In this document: positions 40,910-51,452 of the stretch, piece by piece | Numbering within the stretch: the stretch's first letter is position 1 | Layout: each line of letters opens with the position of its first letter | Assembly (NCBI RefSeq): GCF_018129405.1 | Contig: NZ_JAFCLP010000001.1 | Span: 62,001 to 126,000, forward strand | Origin: Bradyrhizobium iriomotense | GTDB lineage: Bacteria; Pseudomonadota; Alphaproteobacteria; Rhizobiales; Xanthobacteraceae | DNA: 64,000 bases | Reading direction: 5' to 3' | Position numbers and translations under genes: made by a program | The notes under the pieces: model-generated | What the model saw: the letters and a program-made list of their open reading frames with translations, nothing else | Told to the model about the DNA's origin: nothing | Databases searched by the model: none

Positions 40910-40938
40910 TTGACAAAAGCAAGCATCATGCCATGATC
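40910..40938. promoter_or_regulatory. divergent promoter elements for amidohydrolase and marR
   Basis: The rightward -35 TTGACA (40910-40915) is followed 16 bases later by CATGAT as a possible -10. On the other strand TTGTCA (40916-40911) is a possible -35 for the amidohydrolase operon, with a weak -10 inside box 2. The two hexamers overlap, which links both promoters to one control point. Confidence 0.45.
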
Positions 40939-41003
40939 GGGTGGTGGCGGGCTCGCTCGAATCGAGCTAAGCGCGGCAGGGATTTGGGTTGGGAGAGCGT
41001 GCA

Positions 41004-41498
41004 TTGCGGCAAGCCAGGAAAAGTCGCAGCGGGGGCAAGCACCGCCCCTGGCCATTGTCCGAGCGACCCGGCTATCTGATCCGGCGGCTGCACCAGATTC
41101 ACGTCGCGCTGTTTCAGGACGCCTGCGGTGAATTCGAGGTCACGCCGCTGCAATACAGCCTGCTCTCGGCGCTGGCGGTGCGCGAAACCGCCGATCAGAC
41201 CACTTTGGCGGCCGATATCGCCCTGGATCGGACCACGACGACCGGCGCGTTGAAGCGGCTCGCCGCACGGAACCTGGTCGAGCGCGCGGTGAACAAGGAC
41301 GATCGCCGGGCGCGATTGTGCCGATTGACGCCGGCGGGCGCCGCGCTTCTGGTCAAGATCGAGGGCGCGGCACGGGGGGCGCATCGTGCAACGCTCGGCG
41401 ATTTGAGCGAGCGGGAACAGGCGCTCTTCATCGAGATGATGCAGCGCATCGTGGCCCGCAATCCAAGTCGCGACAGCTCCGCTGCCCTATTCGACTAG
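41004..41498 (+). CDS. MarR-family transcriptional regulator
   Basis: 164 residues from TTG at 41004, preferred because GGGAGAG lies 6 bases upstream; TTG codons at 40989 and 41055 are in-frame alternatives and there is no ATG near the N-terminus. The winged helix-turn-helix is clear: FEVTPLQYSLLSALAVRE, TLAADIALDRTTTTGALKRL, then the wing NLVERAVNKDDRRARLCRLTPAG. It probably binds the ATACGAAG-N4-CTTCGTAT boxes in its own promoter and before the NCS1 permease, responding to a small-molecule substrate of the island. That regulon assignment is inference. Confidence 0.87.
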   Translation: MRQARKSRSGGKHRPWPLSERPGYLIRRLHQIHVALFQDACGEFEVTPLQYSLLSALAVRETADQTTLAADIALDRTTTTGALKRLAARNLVERAVNKDDRRARLCRLTPAGAALLVKIEGAARGAHRATLGDLSEREQALFIEMMQRIVARNPSRDSSAALFD

Positions 41499-41733
41499 GC
41501 GCAGTTGCTGCGCTTTTGAGTTGAGCTGCTCAATTTATCATCGTACCGCTGCTTGGCCGTGCAACGTCCACCGCTTCTCGCCGGCAAGTCGGGCGTGCCG
41601 CGGCGCGCCGGCACCAGACGTCAGCCCGCACTTGAAAACGCAGGTGCATCCGGCGCGAGCCACGCTGCGTCCGGCATCAGTGCGCGCCCTGCCCGGCTGC
41701 CTCACAACCAATGGCACGATTTATGCTGCGATG

Positions 41734-41753
41734 ATGCGAAGCGTGCTTCGTAT
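41734..41753. promoter_or_regulatory. putative MarR operator, box 3
   Basis: ATGCGAAG-CGTG-CTTCGTAT matches boxes 1 and 2 (arms 7 of 8). It lies immediately before the ribosome site GGGGGA (41755-41760) of the NCS1 permease gene, where a bound regulator would block transcription start or early elongation. Confidence 0.7.
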
Positions 41754-41764
41754 TGGGGGATGTC

Positions 41765-43183
41765 ATGACGGATTCCGAACTTCGCGCTGATATTCACAGC
41801 ATCGAGCCAATTCCTGATGCGGACCGGGATTCCACCGGCCCTCAGCAGATGTGGATCTGGGCGGGCGCCAACATCGCGCCGGTGAACTGGGCGCTCGGCG
41901 CGCTCGGCATCATCCTCAAGCTCGGCCTGATGGAGACGATCGCGGTCATCGTGCTCGGCAACATCGTGGGCTGCGCAATCTTCGCGACCTTCACGGTGAT
42001 GGGACACAAGACCGGCGTCAACCAGATGGTGCTGAGCCGGTCCGCCTTTGGCGTTCGCGGCGCCTACCTGCCGAGCATCCTGATGTTCCTGATGACGCTG
42101 GGCTGGATCGGTGTGAACACCTATTTCCCGGTGAAGGTCTCGATGGGCATCCTCGGCCAGTTCGGCGTGCCCGACACCTGGCTGATCGAGATCGTCGTCA
42201 TCACGCTGGTGATGGCGGTGCAGGTGCTGATCGGGATCTACGGCTTCTACGCGATCCGCACCTTCGAGAAGTACACGGTGCCGCCGACCATCGCCATCAT
42301 GGTGCTGATGAGCGTGCTGGCCTGGACGCGCCCCGGCGTCGTCAATTGGAGCCTGACGACCTCGCTGCCGCCCGGTGCGCACATGGCGATGCTGACCTTG
42401 CTGATGACCGCGATCGGCGTCGGCTGGGGCATCTCCTGGGTGACCTGGGCCTCCGACTATTCGCGCTTCGTGCCGCGCAGCACGCCGTCGAAATCCGTGT
42501 TCTGGTACAGCTATGTCGGCATGTTCGTGCCGACGGTCTGGCTCGGCATCCTCGGCGCAACCATCGCCTCGACGACGCTGGACACCGATCCCGCCAAGAT
42601 GGTCAGCGCGGTGTTCGGCGGCCCGGTCAGCATCCTCGTGCTGCTGATGGTGCTGCACGGCCCGATCGCCACCAACATCCTCAACGTCTATTCGGCGACA
42701 TTGGCGGCGCTGAGTGCGGGGCTGAAATTCTCGCGCTTCTGGCTCACCGTCATCACTGGCGTCGCCGGCTATCTGGTCACGCTCTACTTCATCTTCGCGC
42801 CGTCATTTGCGAAAGCGTTCGACAACTGGATGATCAGCCTGCTCTTGTGGATGAGCCCGTGGGCCGGCGTGGTGCTCGCGGACTTCTTCATCAAGCGCAA
42901 GGGCGAGATCGACGTCGCCGAGCTCTACCGCTCGCCGGAGACCAGCGCCTATGGCGACATCAACTGGGCCGGCATGATCGCGTTCTTCGCCGGCCTCGTC
43001 GCGGGCTGGCTGGTGGAGGACGGCCTCGTCGGCGCGCTGCAGGGACCGATCTCGATCAACTTCCTGGGCGGTGCCGATCTGAGCTGGCTGTTCGGGATTG
43101 GCGTGGCGGGCCTCGTTTATCTCGGGCTCGGCAAGTTCGCGACCTCGCCCTCCTCGATCGTTGCGAGCAGCGCAGGCAGGTAG
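41765..43183 (+). CDS. NCS1-family permease (cytosine/purine/allantoin/hydantoin type)
   Basis: 472 residues from ATG at 41765 with GGGGGA 4 bases upstream. It has about 12 membrane segments and the N-terminal NCS1 pattern WAGANIAPVNWALGALG in the first helix, then LSRSAFGVRGAYLPS. The family imports nucleobases, allantoin or hydantoins with Na+ or H+. The gene is followed four bases later by an acetamidase/formamidase gene, so import and hydrolysis are coupled. Box 3 of the putative MarR operator precedes it. Confidence 0.92.
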   Translation: MTDSELRADIHSIEPIPDADRDSTGPQQMWIWAGANIAPVNWALGALGIILKLGLMETIAVIVLGNIVGCAIFATFTVMGHKTGVNQMVLSRSAFGVRGAYLPSILMFLMTLGWIGVNTYFPVKVSMGILGQFGVPDTWLIEIVVITLVMAVQVLIGIYGFYAIRTFEKYTVPPTIAIMVLMSVLAWTRPGVVNWSLTTSLPPGAHMAMLTLLMTAIGVGWGISWVTWASDYSRFVPRSTPSKSVFWYSYVGMFVPTVWLGILGATIASTTLDTDPAKMVSAVFGGPVSILVLLMVLHGPIATNILNVYSATLAALSAGLKFSRFWLTVITGVAGYLVTLYFIFAPSFAKAFDNWMISLLLWMSPWAGVVLADFFIKRKGEIDVAELYRSPETSAYGDINWAGMIAFFAGLVAGWLVEDGLVGALQGPISINFLGGADLSWLFGIGVAGLVYLGLGKFATSPSSIVASSAGR

Positions 43184-43187
43184 CGGC

Positions 43188-44126
43188 ATGGACCACGTCC
43201 TGCGCTCCACACCCGGAAACGTCCATTGGGGACTCTGGGACGGACGATTGAAGCCGGTGCTCCGGATCGCATCCGGAGACCGGGTCTCGATCGAGACGCT
43301 GTCGGGCGAGCCGGACGATCTGCCCGATCCCTCGCTCGGCTATGAGGTCGTGCCCGGCCAAGCGGAGGTGTTGGCAAGTGCCTTCCGTGGACCGGGCCCG
43401 CACCTTCTCACCGGGCCAATCCACATCGAGAGTGTTGAACCCGGCGATGTGCTGGAAGTGCGCGTCCTCAGCATCGAGCTGCGCTGTAATTGGGGCTGGA
43501 ATCTGCAGGTGCCGACGCTCGGCACGCTGCCGGAAGATTTTCCCGAGTTCCGCCGCATCCACATTCCGCTGGACCGCGCGCGCAACGTCGCAAAACTTCC
43601 CTGGGGCCAGGAGCTGCCGCTCTCCCCCTTCTTCGGCAATTTTGGCGTGGCGCCGCCGCCATCATGGGGCCGGCTGTCCTCGAAGGAGCCGCGCGCCTTC
43701 GGCGGCAACATGGACAACAAGGAGCTGGGCGCCGGCAGCACGCTATATTTTCCGGTGTTCGTACCGGGCGCGCTGTTCTCCGCGGGCGACGGCCACGCGC
43801 TGCAGGGAGACGGGGAAGTCTGCCTGACCGCGATCGAGGCTGCGCTCACCGGCACCTTCGAATTCCACGTCAGGCGCGATCTTCGTCTCACCTCGCCGCG
43901 CGCCGAGACGGCGTCCGACTGGATCACCATGGGCTTCGACGAAGACCTCGACGATGCCGCCAAGGCGGCGCTGCGCCACATGATCGCGCTGATCCGGGAG
44001 AAAAGCGGCCTCGGCGCGCAGGATGCCTATACGCTCTGCTCGATCGCCGCCGACCTCCGCGTCACGCAGCTCGTCGACGGCAACAAGGGCATTCACTGCG
44101 TGCTGGCCAAATCCCGCATGCCGTGA
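43188..44126 (+). CDS. acetamidase/formamidase
   Basis: 312 residues from ATG at 43188. Signatures of the FmdA/AmdA family: GPHLLTGPIHIESVEPGDVL at about 67-86, NFGVAPPP, and GGNMDNKELGAGSTLYFPVF containing the family's conserved metal/substrate segment. It hydrolyses formamide or short amides to the acid and ammonia in the cytoplasm. It is translationally adjacent to the permease gene. In this island it could remove formamide released from a ring-cleavage product. It is shorter than classical 400-residue formamidases, and matches the short bacterial branch. Confidence 0.9.
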   Translation: MDHVLRSTPGNVHWGLWDGRLKPVLRIASGDRVSIETLSGEPDDLPDPSLGYEVVPGQAEVLASAFRGPGPHLLTGPIHIESVEPGDVLEVRVLSIELRCNWGWNLQVPTLGTLPEDFPEFRRIHIPLDRARNVAKLPWGQELPLSPFFGNFGVAPPPSWGRLSSKEPRAFGGNMDNKELGAGSTLYFPVFVPGALFSAGDGHALQGDGEVCLTAIEAALTGTFEFHVRRDLRLTSPRAETASDWITMGFDEDLDDAAKAALRHMIALIREKSGLGAQDAYTLCSIAADLRVTQLVDGNKGIHCVLAKSRMP

Positions 44127-44154
44127 CGCGAGCCCGGCCAACGGCCGCCGCGCC

Positions 44155-45134
44155 TCAACCCGCCGGCAATGCATCGAGGTGGCACGCCACCCACCGCTCG
44201 TCTCCGGCCGCCCGGAGTGTCGGCTCCTCGGTGCGGCAGCGGTCGAACACGAACGGGCAGCGGGTGTGGAAGCGGCATCCCTTCGGCGGATTGATCGGGC
44301 TCGGCACGTCGCCGCCGAGGATGATCGGATTGCGCTGGGCGCCGGGCTCAGGCAGCGGCACGGCCGAAAGCAGCGCCTTGGTGTAGGGATGCCTCGGCGC
44401 GGCAAAGATCTCGCGGCGCGGCGCCACCTCGACGATCTTGCCGAGATACATCACCGCGACCCGATGGGTCATGTGCTCGACGATGGCGAGGTCATGGCTG
44501 ATGAACAGCAGCGCCAGGCCGAATTTCTGCTGAAGGTCCTGGAGCAGATTGACGACCTGCGCCTTGACCGAGACGTCGAGCGCCGAGACCGCTTCGTCGC
44601 ACACGATCAGCTCGGGCTCGGCCGCGAGTGCCCGCGCGATGCCGATACGCTGGCGCTGGCCGCCGGAGAATTCGTGCGGACGGCGGTTCAAGGCCTCGCG
44701 CGGCAGGCGCACGGTGTCCATCAGCTCCGTGACGCGAACCTCGAGATCCTCCTTGGATTTGGCGAGGCCAAAATTGCGGATCGGCTCGGCCAGGATGTCG
44801 CGCACGCGCATGCGCGGGTTGAGGCTCGAGAACGGATCCTGGAACACGACCTGCACGCGCCGGCGCATCTGGCGCATCGTGCTCGGATGCGCGTCGTCGA
44901 TGCGCTGACCGTCGAGAATGACCTGGCCCGAGGTGATCTCGAACAGGCGCAGGATGGCGCGGCCAACCGTCGATTTGCCGCAGCCGGACTCGCCGACCAG
45001 CGACAGTGTCTCGCCGCGCGCGATCTCGAACGACACGCCGTCGACCGCATAGACGAATTCGGTTTGCCGCCCGAACAGGCCCTTGTTGATCGGAAAATGC
45101 TTCTTGAGGTCGTTGACCTGGAGCAGCGGAGGAC

Positions 45135-45138
<4 letters not shown>
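44155..45138 (-). CDS. peptide/nickel-type ABC transporter ATPase (DppF-like)
   Basis: 327 residues. Walker [10 protein letters not shown], signature FSGGQRQR, Walker [13 protein letters not shown], and the C-terminal oligopeptide/dipeptide tail CRFHTRCPF with cysteines near residue 290 that some members use for an Fe-S site. It is last in an operon with substrate-binding protein, two permeases and a second ATPase, overlapping the DppD-like gene by 4 bases. Ligand type is not settled by the ATPases. Confidence 0.94.
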
Positions 45139-46124
<986 letters not shown>

Positions 46125-46142
46125 GCGATCAGCCTCTTGACA

Positions 46143-47066
46143 TCACAGGCTCTTGGCCATGCGCGGATCGAGCGCATCGCGAAGGCCGTCGCCGAGCAGG
46201 TTCACCGCCAGCACGGTGACGGACAGGAAGACCGCCGGAAAGAACACGATGTAGGGCTTGACCTGCCACAGCGCGCGGCCCTCGGCCATGATGTTGCCCC
46301 AGGACGGGATGGTGGGCGGCGTGCCGGCACCGATGAAGGACAGGATCGCTTCCGTGATCATGGCGCTGGCGCAGATATAGGTCGCCTGCACCAGCATCGG
46401 CGCAACCGTGTTGGGCAGGATGTGGCGCAGGATGATCATCGGCGTGCGCGTGCCGCAGGCGACCGCCGCGTCGACATAGGGCTGCTCGCGCAGCGACAGC
46501 ACGACGCTGCGCACGAGGCGCGAGACGCGCGGGATCTCGGCGATGGTGATCGCCAGGATGACGTTGCCGACGCTGCCGCGCGTCAAGGCCATCAGCGCGA
46601 TCGCCAGCAGGATCGGCGGGATCGACATCAATCCATCCATGAAGCGCATCAAGATGCCGTCAGCCCAGCGGATGAAACCCGAGATCATGCCAATCGCAAG
46701 ACCCGCTGCGGAGGCGAAGATCGCAACCGACAGGCCGACCGTGAGCGAGACCCGCGCGCCGAACAGCACGCGCGAATAGACGTCGCGGCCGAGCACGTCG
46801 GTGCCGAACCAGAAATCAGCCGACGGCGCGCGCGTCCGCTTGGCGGGCGCAAGCGCGGTCGGATCGACGGTGCCGAGATAGGGCGCGAGGATCGCGATCA
46901 GCACCAGGGTCAGCAGCAGCGCGCCGCCGATCGCAACCGTCGGATGGCCGCGCAACAGGCCGATGAAGCCGCGCCGGATCTTGACCGGCCGGAGGATGTC
47001 CGGCAGTTGCGGCGCAAGGATAAGGCCGGCGGGAAGCGATTGCGGATTGACGGTGGTGTCGGTCAA
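46143..47066 (-). CDS. peptide/nickel-type ABC transporter permease (DppC-like)
   Basis: 307 residues, six membrane segments after a cytoplasmic N-terminus, with the usual DppC entry FGTDVLGRDVYSRVLFGARVSL and EAA loop ACGTRTPMIILRHILPNT. The C-terminus NLLGDGLRDALDPR is diagnostic. It overlaps the DppB-like gene by 4 bases. Confidence 0.94.
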   Translation of the reverse strand: MTDTTVNPQSLPAGLILAPQLPDILRPVKIRRGFIGLLRGHPTVAIGGALLLTLVLIAILAPYLGTVDPTALAPAKRTRAPSADFWFGTDVLGRDVYSRVLFGARVSLTVGLSVAIFASAAGLAIGMISGFIRWADGILMRFMDGLMSIPPILLAIALMALTRGSVGNVILAITIAEIPRVSRLVRSVVLSLREQPYVDAAVACGTRTPMIILRHILPNTVAPMLVQATYICASAMITEAILSFIGAGTPPTIPSWGNIMAEGRALWQVKPYIVFFPAVFLSVTVLAVNLLGDGLRDALDPRMAKSL

Positions 47067-48004
47067 TAGCGGATCCTCGGGTCAACGAGCGTATAGGTGA
47101 CGTCGATCATCAGGTTGACGAGGACGTAGACGAAGCTGAACAGCAGCACGATGCCCTGGATGACGGGATAGTCGCGGCGCAGGATCGCATCGATCGTGAG
47201 CCGGCCGAGGCCGGGAATCGCGAACACGCTCTCGGTGACGACAGCACCGCCGATCAGCAGCGCGATGCCGATCCCGATCACGGTCACGATCGGCACCGCT
47301 GCGTTCTTCAGCGCATGAATGAACAGGATGCCGCCCTGCCCCAGGCCCTTGGCCTTGGCGGTGCGGATATAGTCCTGCTGCAAGACTTCGAGCATGGCGG
47401 CGCGGGTGATGCGCGCGACCAGCGCGATGTAGACGCAGCCGAGCGCGATCGCCGGCAGGATCAGGTTTTCCAGCCACGGCCAGAAACCCTGGGTCAGCGG
47501 CGTGTAGCCCTGCACCGGCAGCCATTCGAGCTCGAGCGCGAAGATGTAGGCGAGCATGTAGCCGACCACGAAGACGGGCAGCGAGAATCCGAACACCGCA
47601 AAGCCCATGATCACGCGGTCGATCAGGCTGCCGGCCTTCCACGCCGCCACCACGCCGAGCGGCACCGCCACCACGATCGTGAGCAGCAGCGTAACGATCA
47701 TCAGCGACAGCGTCGGTCCGAGACGCTGCCCGATCATCGCCGAGACCGGCAGATTGGTGAAGATCGAGGTGCCGAGATCGCCGTGCAGGATGCGCCAGAC
47801 CCAGCTTCCGAACTGGACCAGGAAGGGCCGGTCGAGGCCGAGGCTCTGGCGGATGCGCTCCACATCCTCCGGGCTTGCCTGATCACCCGCGATCACCACG
47901 GCCGGATCACCCGGCGCGATGTAAAGCAGGCTGAACACGAACAGCGCGACGATTGCCATGACCGGCAAGGTCGCGACGATGCGACGGAGGATGTAGGAGA
48001 GCAT
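47063..48004 (-). CDS. peptide/nickel-type ABC transporter permease (DppB-like)
   Basis: 313 residues with six membrane segments. Typical starts and motifs: MLSYILRRIVATLPVM, GDLGTSIFTNLPVSAMI, EAA loop RTAKAKGLGQGGILFIHALK and terminal NLMIDVTYTLVDPRIRY. It pairs with the DppC-like permease. Confidence 0.94.
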   Translation of the reverse strand: MLSYILRRIVATLPVMAIVALFVFSLLYIAPGDPAVVIAGDQASPEDVERIRQSLGLDRPFLVQFGSWVWRILHGDLGTSIFTNLPVSAMIGQRLGPTLSLMIVTLLLTIVVAVPLGVVAAWKAGSLIDRVIMGFAVFGFSLPVFVVGYMLAYIFALELEWLPVQGYTPLTQGFWPWLENLILPAIALGCVYIALVARITRAAMLEVLQQDYIRTAKAKGLGQGGILFIHALKNAAVPIVTVIGIGIALLIGGAVVTESVFAIPGLGRLTIDAILRRDYPVIQGIVLLFSFVYVLVNLMIDVTYTLVDPRIRY

Positions 48005-48021
48005 CTGGCCTCAACGCACGA

Positions 48022-49626
48022 TCAAGCGGACTTCGACACGCCCCAGAACAAGGGCAACGGTCCCTTGGTAACGCCCGAGACGTTCTTGCGCCACGCAGTG
48101 TAGCTCAGGAAGAAGCCGGTCGGCGCGTAGACGACGTCATCGATCGCCGCCTTGTTGAGACGACCGATGGCAGCCTTCTCCTCGTCGAGGTTCTTGGCCT
48201 CGAACCACGACGTGACCTCCTTTTCGGTGCCTGCGCTGGTAGGCCAGCCGAACCACGCCTTGTCACCATTGGCGCGGATGGCGGTGTAGGGAGCCGGATT
48301 GACGCAATCCGCGCCTGCGTGCCAGGTGTGGAACATGTTCCAGCCGCCCTGTCCGGGCGGTGTCTTCTGCGCGCGGCGGGAGCCGACCGTGCCCCAATCG
48401 GTCGCCACGAAGTCGACATTCATGCCGAGCTTCTTGAGGAGGTCGGCGGTCACGTCGCCCATCGCCTTGGTGATCGGCTGGTCCTGCGCGACGAGACACG
48501 TTACCGGCTGGCCGGAATAGCCGCTCTCGGCGAGCAGCTTCTTGGCGGCGTCCAGATCGCGCTTGCCCTTCAGAATCTCGCCGCCCACTTCGGTGTAGAG
48601 CGGCGTATCCGGTGTGAAGTAGCCGGGCAGCGACTTCCACAGCGAATTGTCGTCGCCGACAATCGCGCGCATGTAGTCTTCCTGGCTCAGCGCCATCAGC
48701 ACCGCACGCCGCGCCTTGACGTCGTTGAACGGCGGATAGAGGAAGTTCATGCGGAAGGAGCCGATATTGCCGAGAGGATCGCCGATATCGACGCTGATGT
48801 TCTTGTTCTTCTTCAGAACCGGAACGAGATCCGCGATCGGATTCTCCCACCAGTCGATCTCGCCGTTCTGCAATGCGGCTGCGGCGGTTGCCGGATCCGG
48901 CATGATCACCCACTCGACGCGATCGACCATCACCTGCTTGCCGCCGGCGAGCCAGGACGACTTCTCCTGCCGCGGCGAATAGTCCGCGAACTTCTCGAAC
49001 ACGGCCTTGGCGCCGGGGACCCACTCGCTCTTGGCGAACTTCAGCGGACCGGAGCCGACATATTCAGAAATCTGCTTGAACGGATCGGTCTGCGCGATGC
49101 GCTCGGGCATGATGAAGGCGCATGGCGAATTGTTCTTGCCCAGCGCGTAGAGCATTTTCGGGAAAGGCTGCTTCAACACCCATTTGAAGGTGCGGTCGTC
49201 GACGGCGGTGAGCTCCTGCTGAAGCGCCTTGATCATCAGGCCCATCGGATCGCGCGCCGACCAGCGGGTGAGGCTCGCGACGACGTCCTTGCTCAGCACC
49301 GGCGCGCCGTCATGGAATTTGAGGCCCGACCGCAGCTTGAACGTCCAGGTCGTGCCGTCATCGGTCACTTCCTCGGACTCGACCATCTGCCGCTGCGGCT
49401 GGAACGAAGAGTCGATGCCGTAGAGCGTGTCCCAGACCATCGCGGCCGCATTGCGCACGACATATTGGGTACCCCAGATCGGGTCGAAATTGGCGAGATT
49501 GGCTTGCGGCACGAAGCGCAGGGTGCGCGCTGCGGCGCCCTGGGCGATCGCCGGGGCCGAGAGGCCGCCCGTCAATGCCAGGCTGCCCGCGCCAGCCAGT
49601 CCCTTCAATACGGTCCTGCGATCCAT
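48022..49626 (-). CDS. extracellular solute-binding protein family 5 (Tat-type signal)
   Basis: 534 residues from ATG at 49626 (GGGAGG 8 bases upstream); upstream in-frame codons are not used. The N-terminus DRRTVLKGLAGAGSLALTGG is a twin-arginine-like signal with cleavage near AIAQG. The mature domain has the family 5 pattern (FKLRSGLKFHDGAPVLSKDV, ARRAVLMALSQEDYM). It binds the ligand for the four downstream transporter genes. Family 5 includes peptides, nickel, opines, and plant-derived compounds, so the ligand cannot be named. Confidence 0.92.
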   Translation of the reverse strand: MDRRTVLKGLAGAGSLALTGGLSAPAIAQGAAARTLRFVPQANLANFDPIWGTQYVVRNAAAMVWDTLYGIDSSFQPQRQMVESEEVTDDGTTWTFKLRSGLKFHDGAPVLSKDVVASLTRWSARDPMGLMIKALQQELTAVDDRTFKWVLKQPFPKMLYALGKNNSPCAFIMPERIAQTDPFKQISEYVGSGPLKFAKSEWVPGAKAVFEKFADYSPRQEKSSWLAGGKQVMVDRVEWVIMPDPATAAAALQNGEIDWWENPIADLVPVLKKNKNISVDIGDPLGNIGSFRMNFLYPPFNDVKARRAVLMALSQEDYMRAIVGDDNSLWKSLPGYFTPDTPLYTEVGGEILKGKRDLDAAKKLLAESGYSGQPVTCLVAQDQPITKAMGDVTADLLKKLGMNVDFVATDWGTVGSRRAQKTPPGQGGWNMFHTWHAGADCVNPAPYTAIRANGDKAWFGWPTSAGTEKEVTSWFEAKNLDEEKAAIGRLNKAAIDDVVYAPTGFFLSYTAWRKNVSGVTKGPLPLFWGVSKSA

Positions 49627-49654
49627 GAAGTCCTCCCAGTAATGCCGTGATATC

Positions 49655-49715
49655 GGCCAATCGTTGGCCAAAGGCAGGTGAAACCGAAGCCCATTGGCTT
49701 GCAAATGGTATGCCA
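49655..49715. promoter_or_regulatory. operator-like palindromes upstream of the first binding-protein gene
   Basis: Two palindromes stand in this 155-base leader: GGCCAA-TCG-TTGGCC (49655-49669) and TGGTATGCCA (49706-49715). The second resembles the TGGTATACCA-type operator bound by GntR/FadR-subfamily regulators. A further inverted pair, CCCATT and AATGGG, brackets it. No GntR gene is in the window. Confidence 0.4.
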
Positions 49716-49781
49716 GTAAATGGGCCTTCACCAGCGGGATCTCATCGACTTTTTGGCTGGCCCAAGTTGACTTGCGTAGCC

Positions 49782-51452
49782 CTAAAGAGCAGCCGCGAGC
49801 ACCTCGCCGGTCTCGATATGCGGGATCGCCTCGACCAGCTTGCGGGTGTAGTCGGTCTTCGGATTATCGAACAGCGCCCGGCTTTCCCCCTGCTCCACGA
49901 TGCCACCATTGCGCAGCACGATGGTGCGGTCGCACAGCATGCGCACCACGTTGAGATCGTGACTGACGAACAGCAGCGCGATGTCGTTCTCGCGCCGAAG
50001 GCGATCGAGCAACTGCAGCACAACCGCCTGCACCGAGACGTCGAGCGCAGCGGTCGGCTCGTCCAGCACGAGCAGCCGCGGCCGGCAGGCGATGGCGCGG
50101 GCAATGCCGACGCGGGCCTTCTGGCCGCCGGAGAGCTGGTGCGGGAAACGCGGCAAGAGGTCGAGCGGCAAGCCCACCCGCTCGGCGCATTCCTCGACAC
50201 GCTTGCGTAGCGCATCGCCCGCCCGCTGGCCGTCGAGCCGCATCAGGGGATGGGCGATACAGTCGAAGGCCGAATAACGCGGGTTGAGGCTTTCGTTCGG
50301 GTCCTGGAACACCATCTGGATGTCTTTGCGAAAGCGCGAGCGATGGAAGTCGCGCGAGGCGACATGTCCGATCGACTGCCCGTCGAACACGATGTCGCCT
50401 TCGCTCGGATCGATCAGGCGGCAGATCATGCGCGAGGTCGTGCTCTTGCCGGAACCGGATTCGCCGACCAGACCGACGCTCTCGCCGCCGGCCATCGTCA
50501 TCGAGAAGTCCGCGACGGCCGCAGAGCCCTGGTCGAAACGCTTCGCGAGCTTGCGCACTTCCAGCAGCGGCGGTGTGCCGTGTGCGGGCTCCTGCCTCGG
50601 TTTGCTGACAACGGTCGCGTAACGCTCCCGCTCCTCCTCCGTCACGAGATCCTCGATCCGGGACGTCGCGGTCGGCGATGCCGCCACCAGGCGCCTCGTA
50701 TACGCGTGCTGCGGCGCGTTGAAGAGTATCTTGGGGCTCGCCTCCTCGACGATGCGGCCACGCTCCATCACCGCGATACGGCGGCAATAACGCGCGGCGA
50801 GGCCGAGATCATGCGTGATCAGGATCGTCGCCATGCCGCGCGCGGCGGCGATGTCCGCGAGCAGATCCATCACCACCTTCTGCGTGGTGACGTCGAGGCC
50901 GGTGGTCGGCTCGTCCGCGATCAGGAGCGCGGGATTGCAGGAGATCGCGATCGCGATCATGACGCGCTGGCACATGCCGCCGGAGAGTTCGTGCGGATAG
51001 GCATTCATCCGCGCTTCGGGATCGCGGATCTGGACCGCGCGCAGCAGGTCGAGCGCCTCGGCGCGCGCGGCGTCCTTCGATATCCGCTTGTGGGTGAGGA
51101 TCGCGTCCGCGATCTGCAAACCGATCGCCCGGATCGGATTCAGCGCCGCCCGCGGGTTCTGGAAGATCATCGACATCGCGGCGCCCTGGAGGTGACGGAG
51201 GTCGTCGCCCCGGAGCTTCGTTACGTCCTGCCCGCGAAACAGGATCTTGCCGCCGGTGACGCGGCCGGCGGCATCGAGCAGCCGCGTCGTCGCAAAGCCG
51301 GTCACCGACTTGCCCGAGCCGCTCTCGCCGACAAGGCCGAGCATCTCGCCGGCCCCGACCGTGAGCGTAACGCCGCGCACGGCCTCGACCACACCGCGCC
51401 GCGTCGAGAACGCGACGTGGAGGTCGTCAATCCTGAGCAGTTCCTCGCTCAT
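49782..51452 (-). CDS. double ABC ATPase, DppD and DppF in one chain
   Basis: 556 residues from ATG at 51452 (overlapping the upstream permease stop as ATGA). Two complete ATPase units are fused: the first with GESGSGKS near 39, signature LSGGMCQR and Walker [13 protein letters not shown]; the second from about 300 with GESGSGKSTTSRM, signature LSGGQKAR and LLVLDEPTAALD. Both sites look intact. It serves the second peptide-type transporter, whose permeases and binding protein are upstream. Confidence 0.94.
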   Translation of the reverse strand: MSEELLRIDDLHVAFSTRRGVVEAVRGVTLTVGAGEMLGLVGESGSGKSVTGFATTRLLDAAGRVTGGKILFRGQDVTKLRGDDLRHLQGAAMSMIFQNPRAALNPIRAIGLQIADAILTHKRISKDAARAEALDLLRAVQIRDPEARMNAYPHELSGGMCQRVMIAIAISCNPALLIADEPTTGLDVTTQKVVMDLLADIAAARGMATILITHDLGLAARYCRRIAVMERGRIVEEASPKILFNAPQHAYTRRLVAASPTATSRIEDLVTEEERERYATVVSKPRQEPAHGTPPLLEVRKLAKRFDQGSAAVADFSMTMAGGESVGLVGESGSGKSTTSRMICRLIDPSEGDIVFDGQSIGHVASRDFHRSRFRKDIQMVFQDPNESLNPRYSAFDCIAHPLMRLDGQRAGDALRKRVEECAERVGLPLDLLPRFPHQLSGGQKARVGIARAIACRPRLLVLDEPTAALDVSVQAVVLQLLDRLRRENDIALLFVSHDLNVVRMLCDRTIVLRNGGIVEQGESRALFDNPKTDYTRKLVEAIPHIETGEVLAAAL

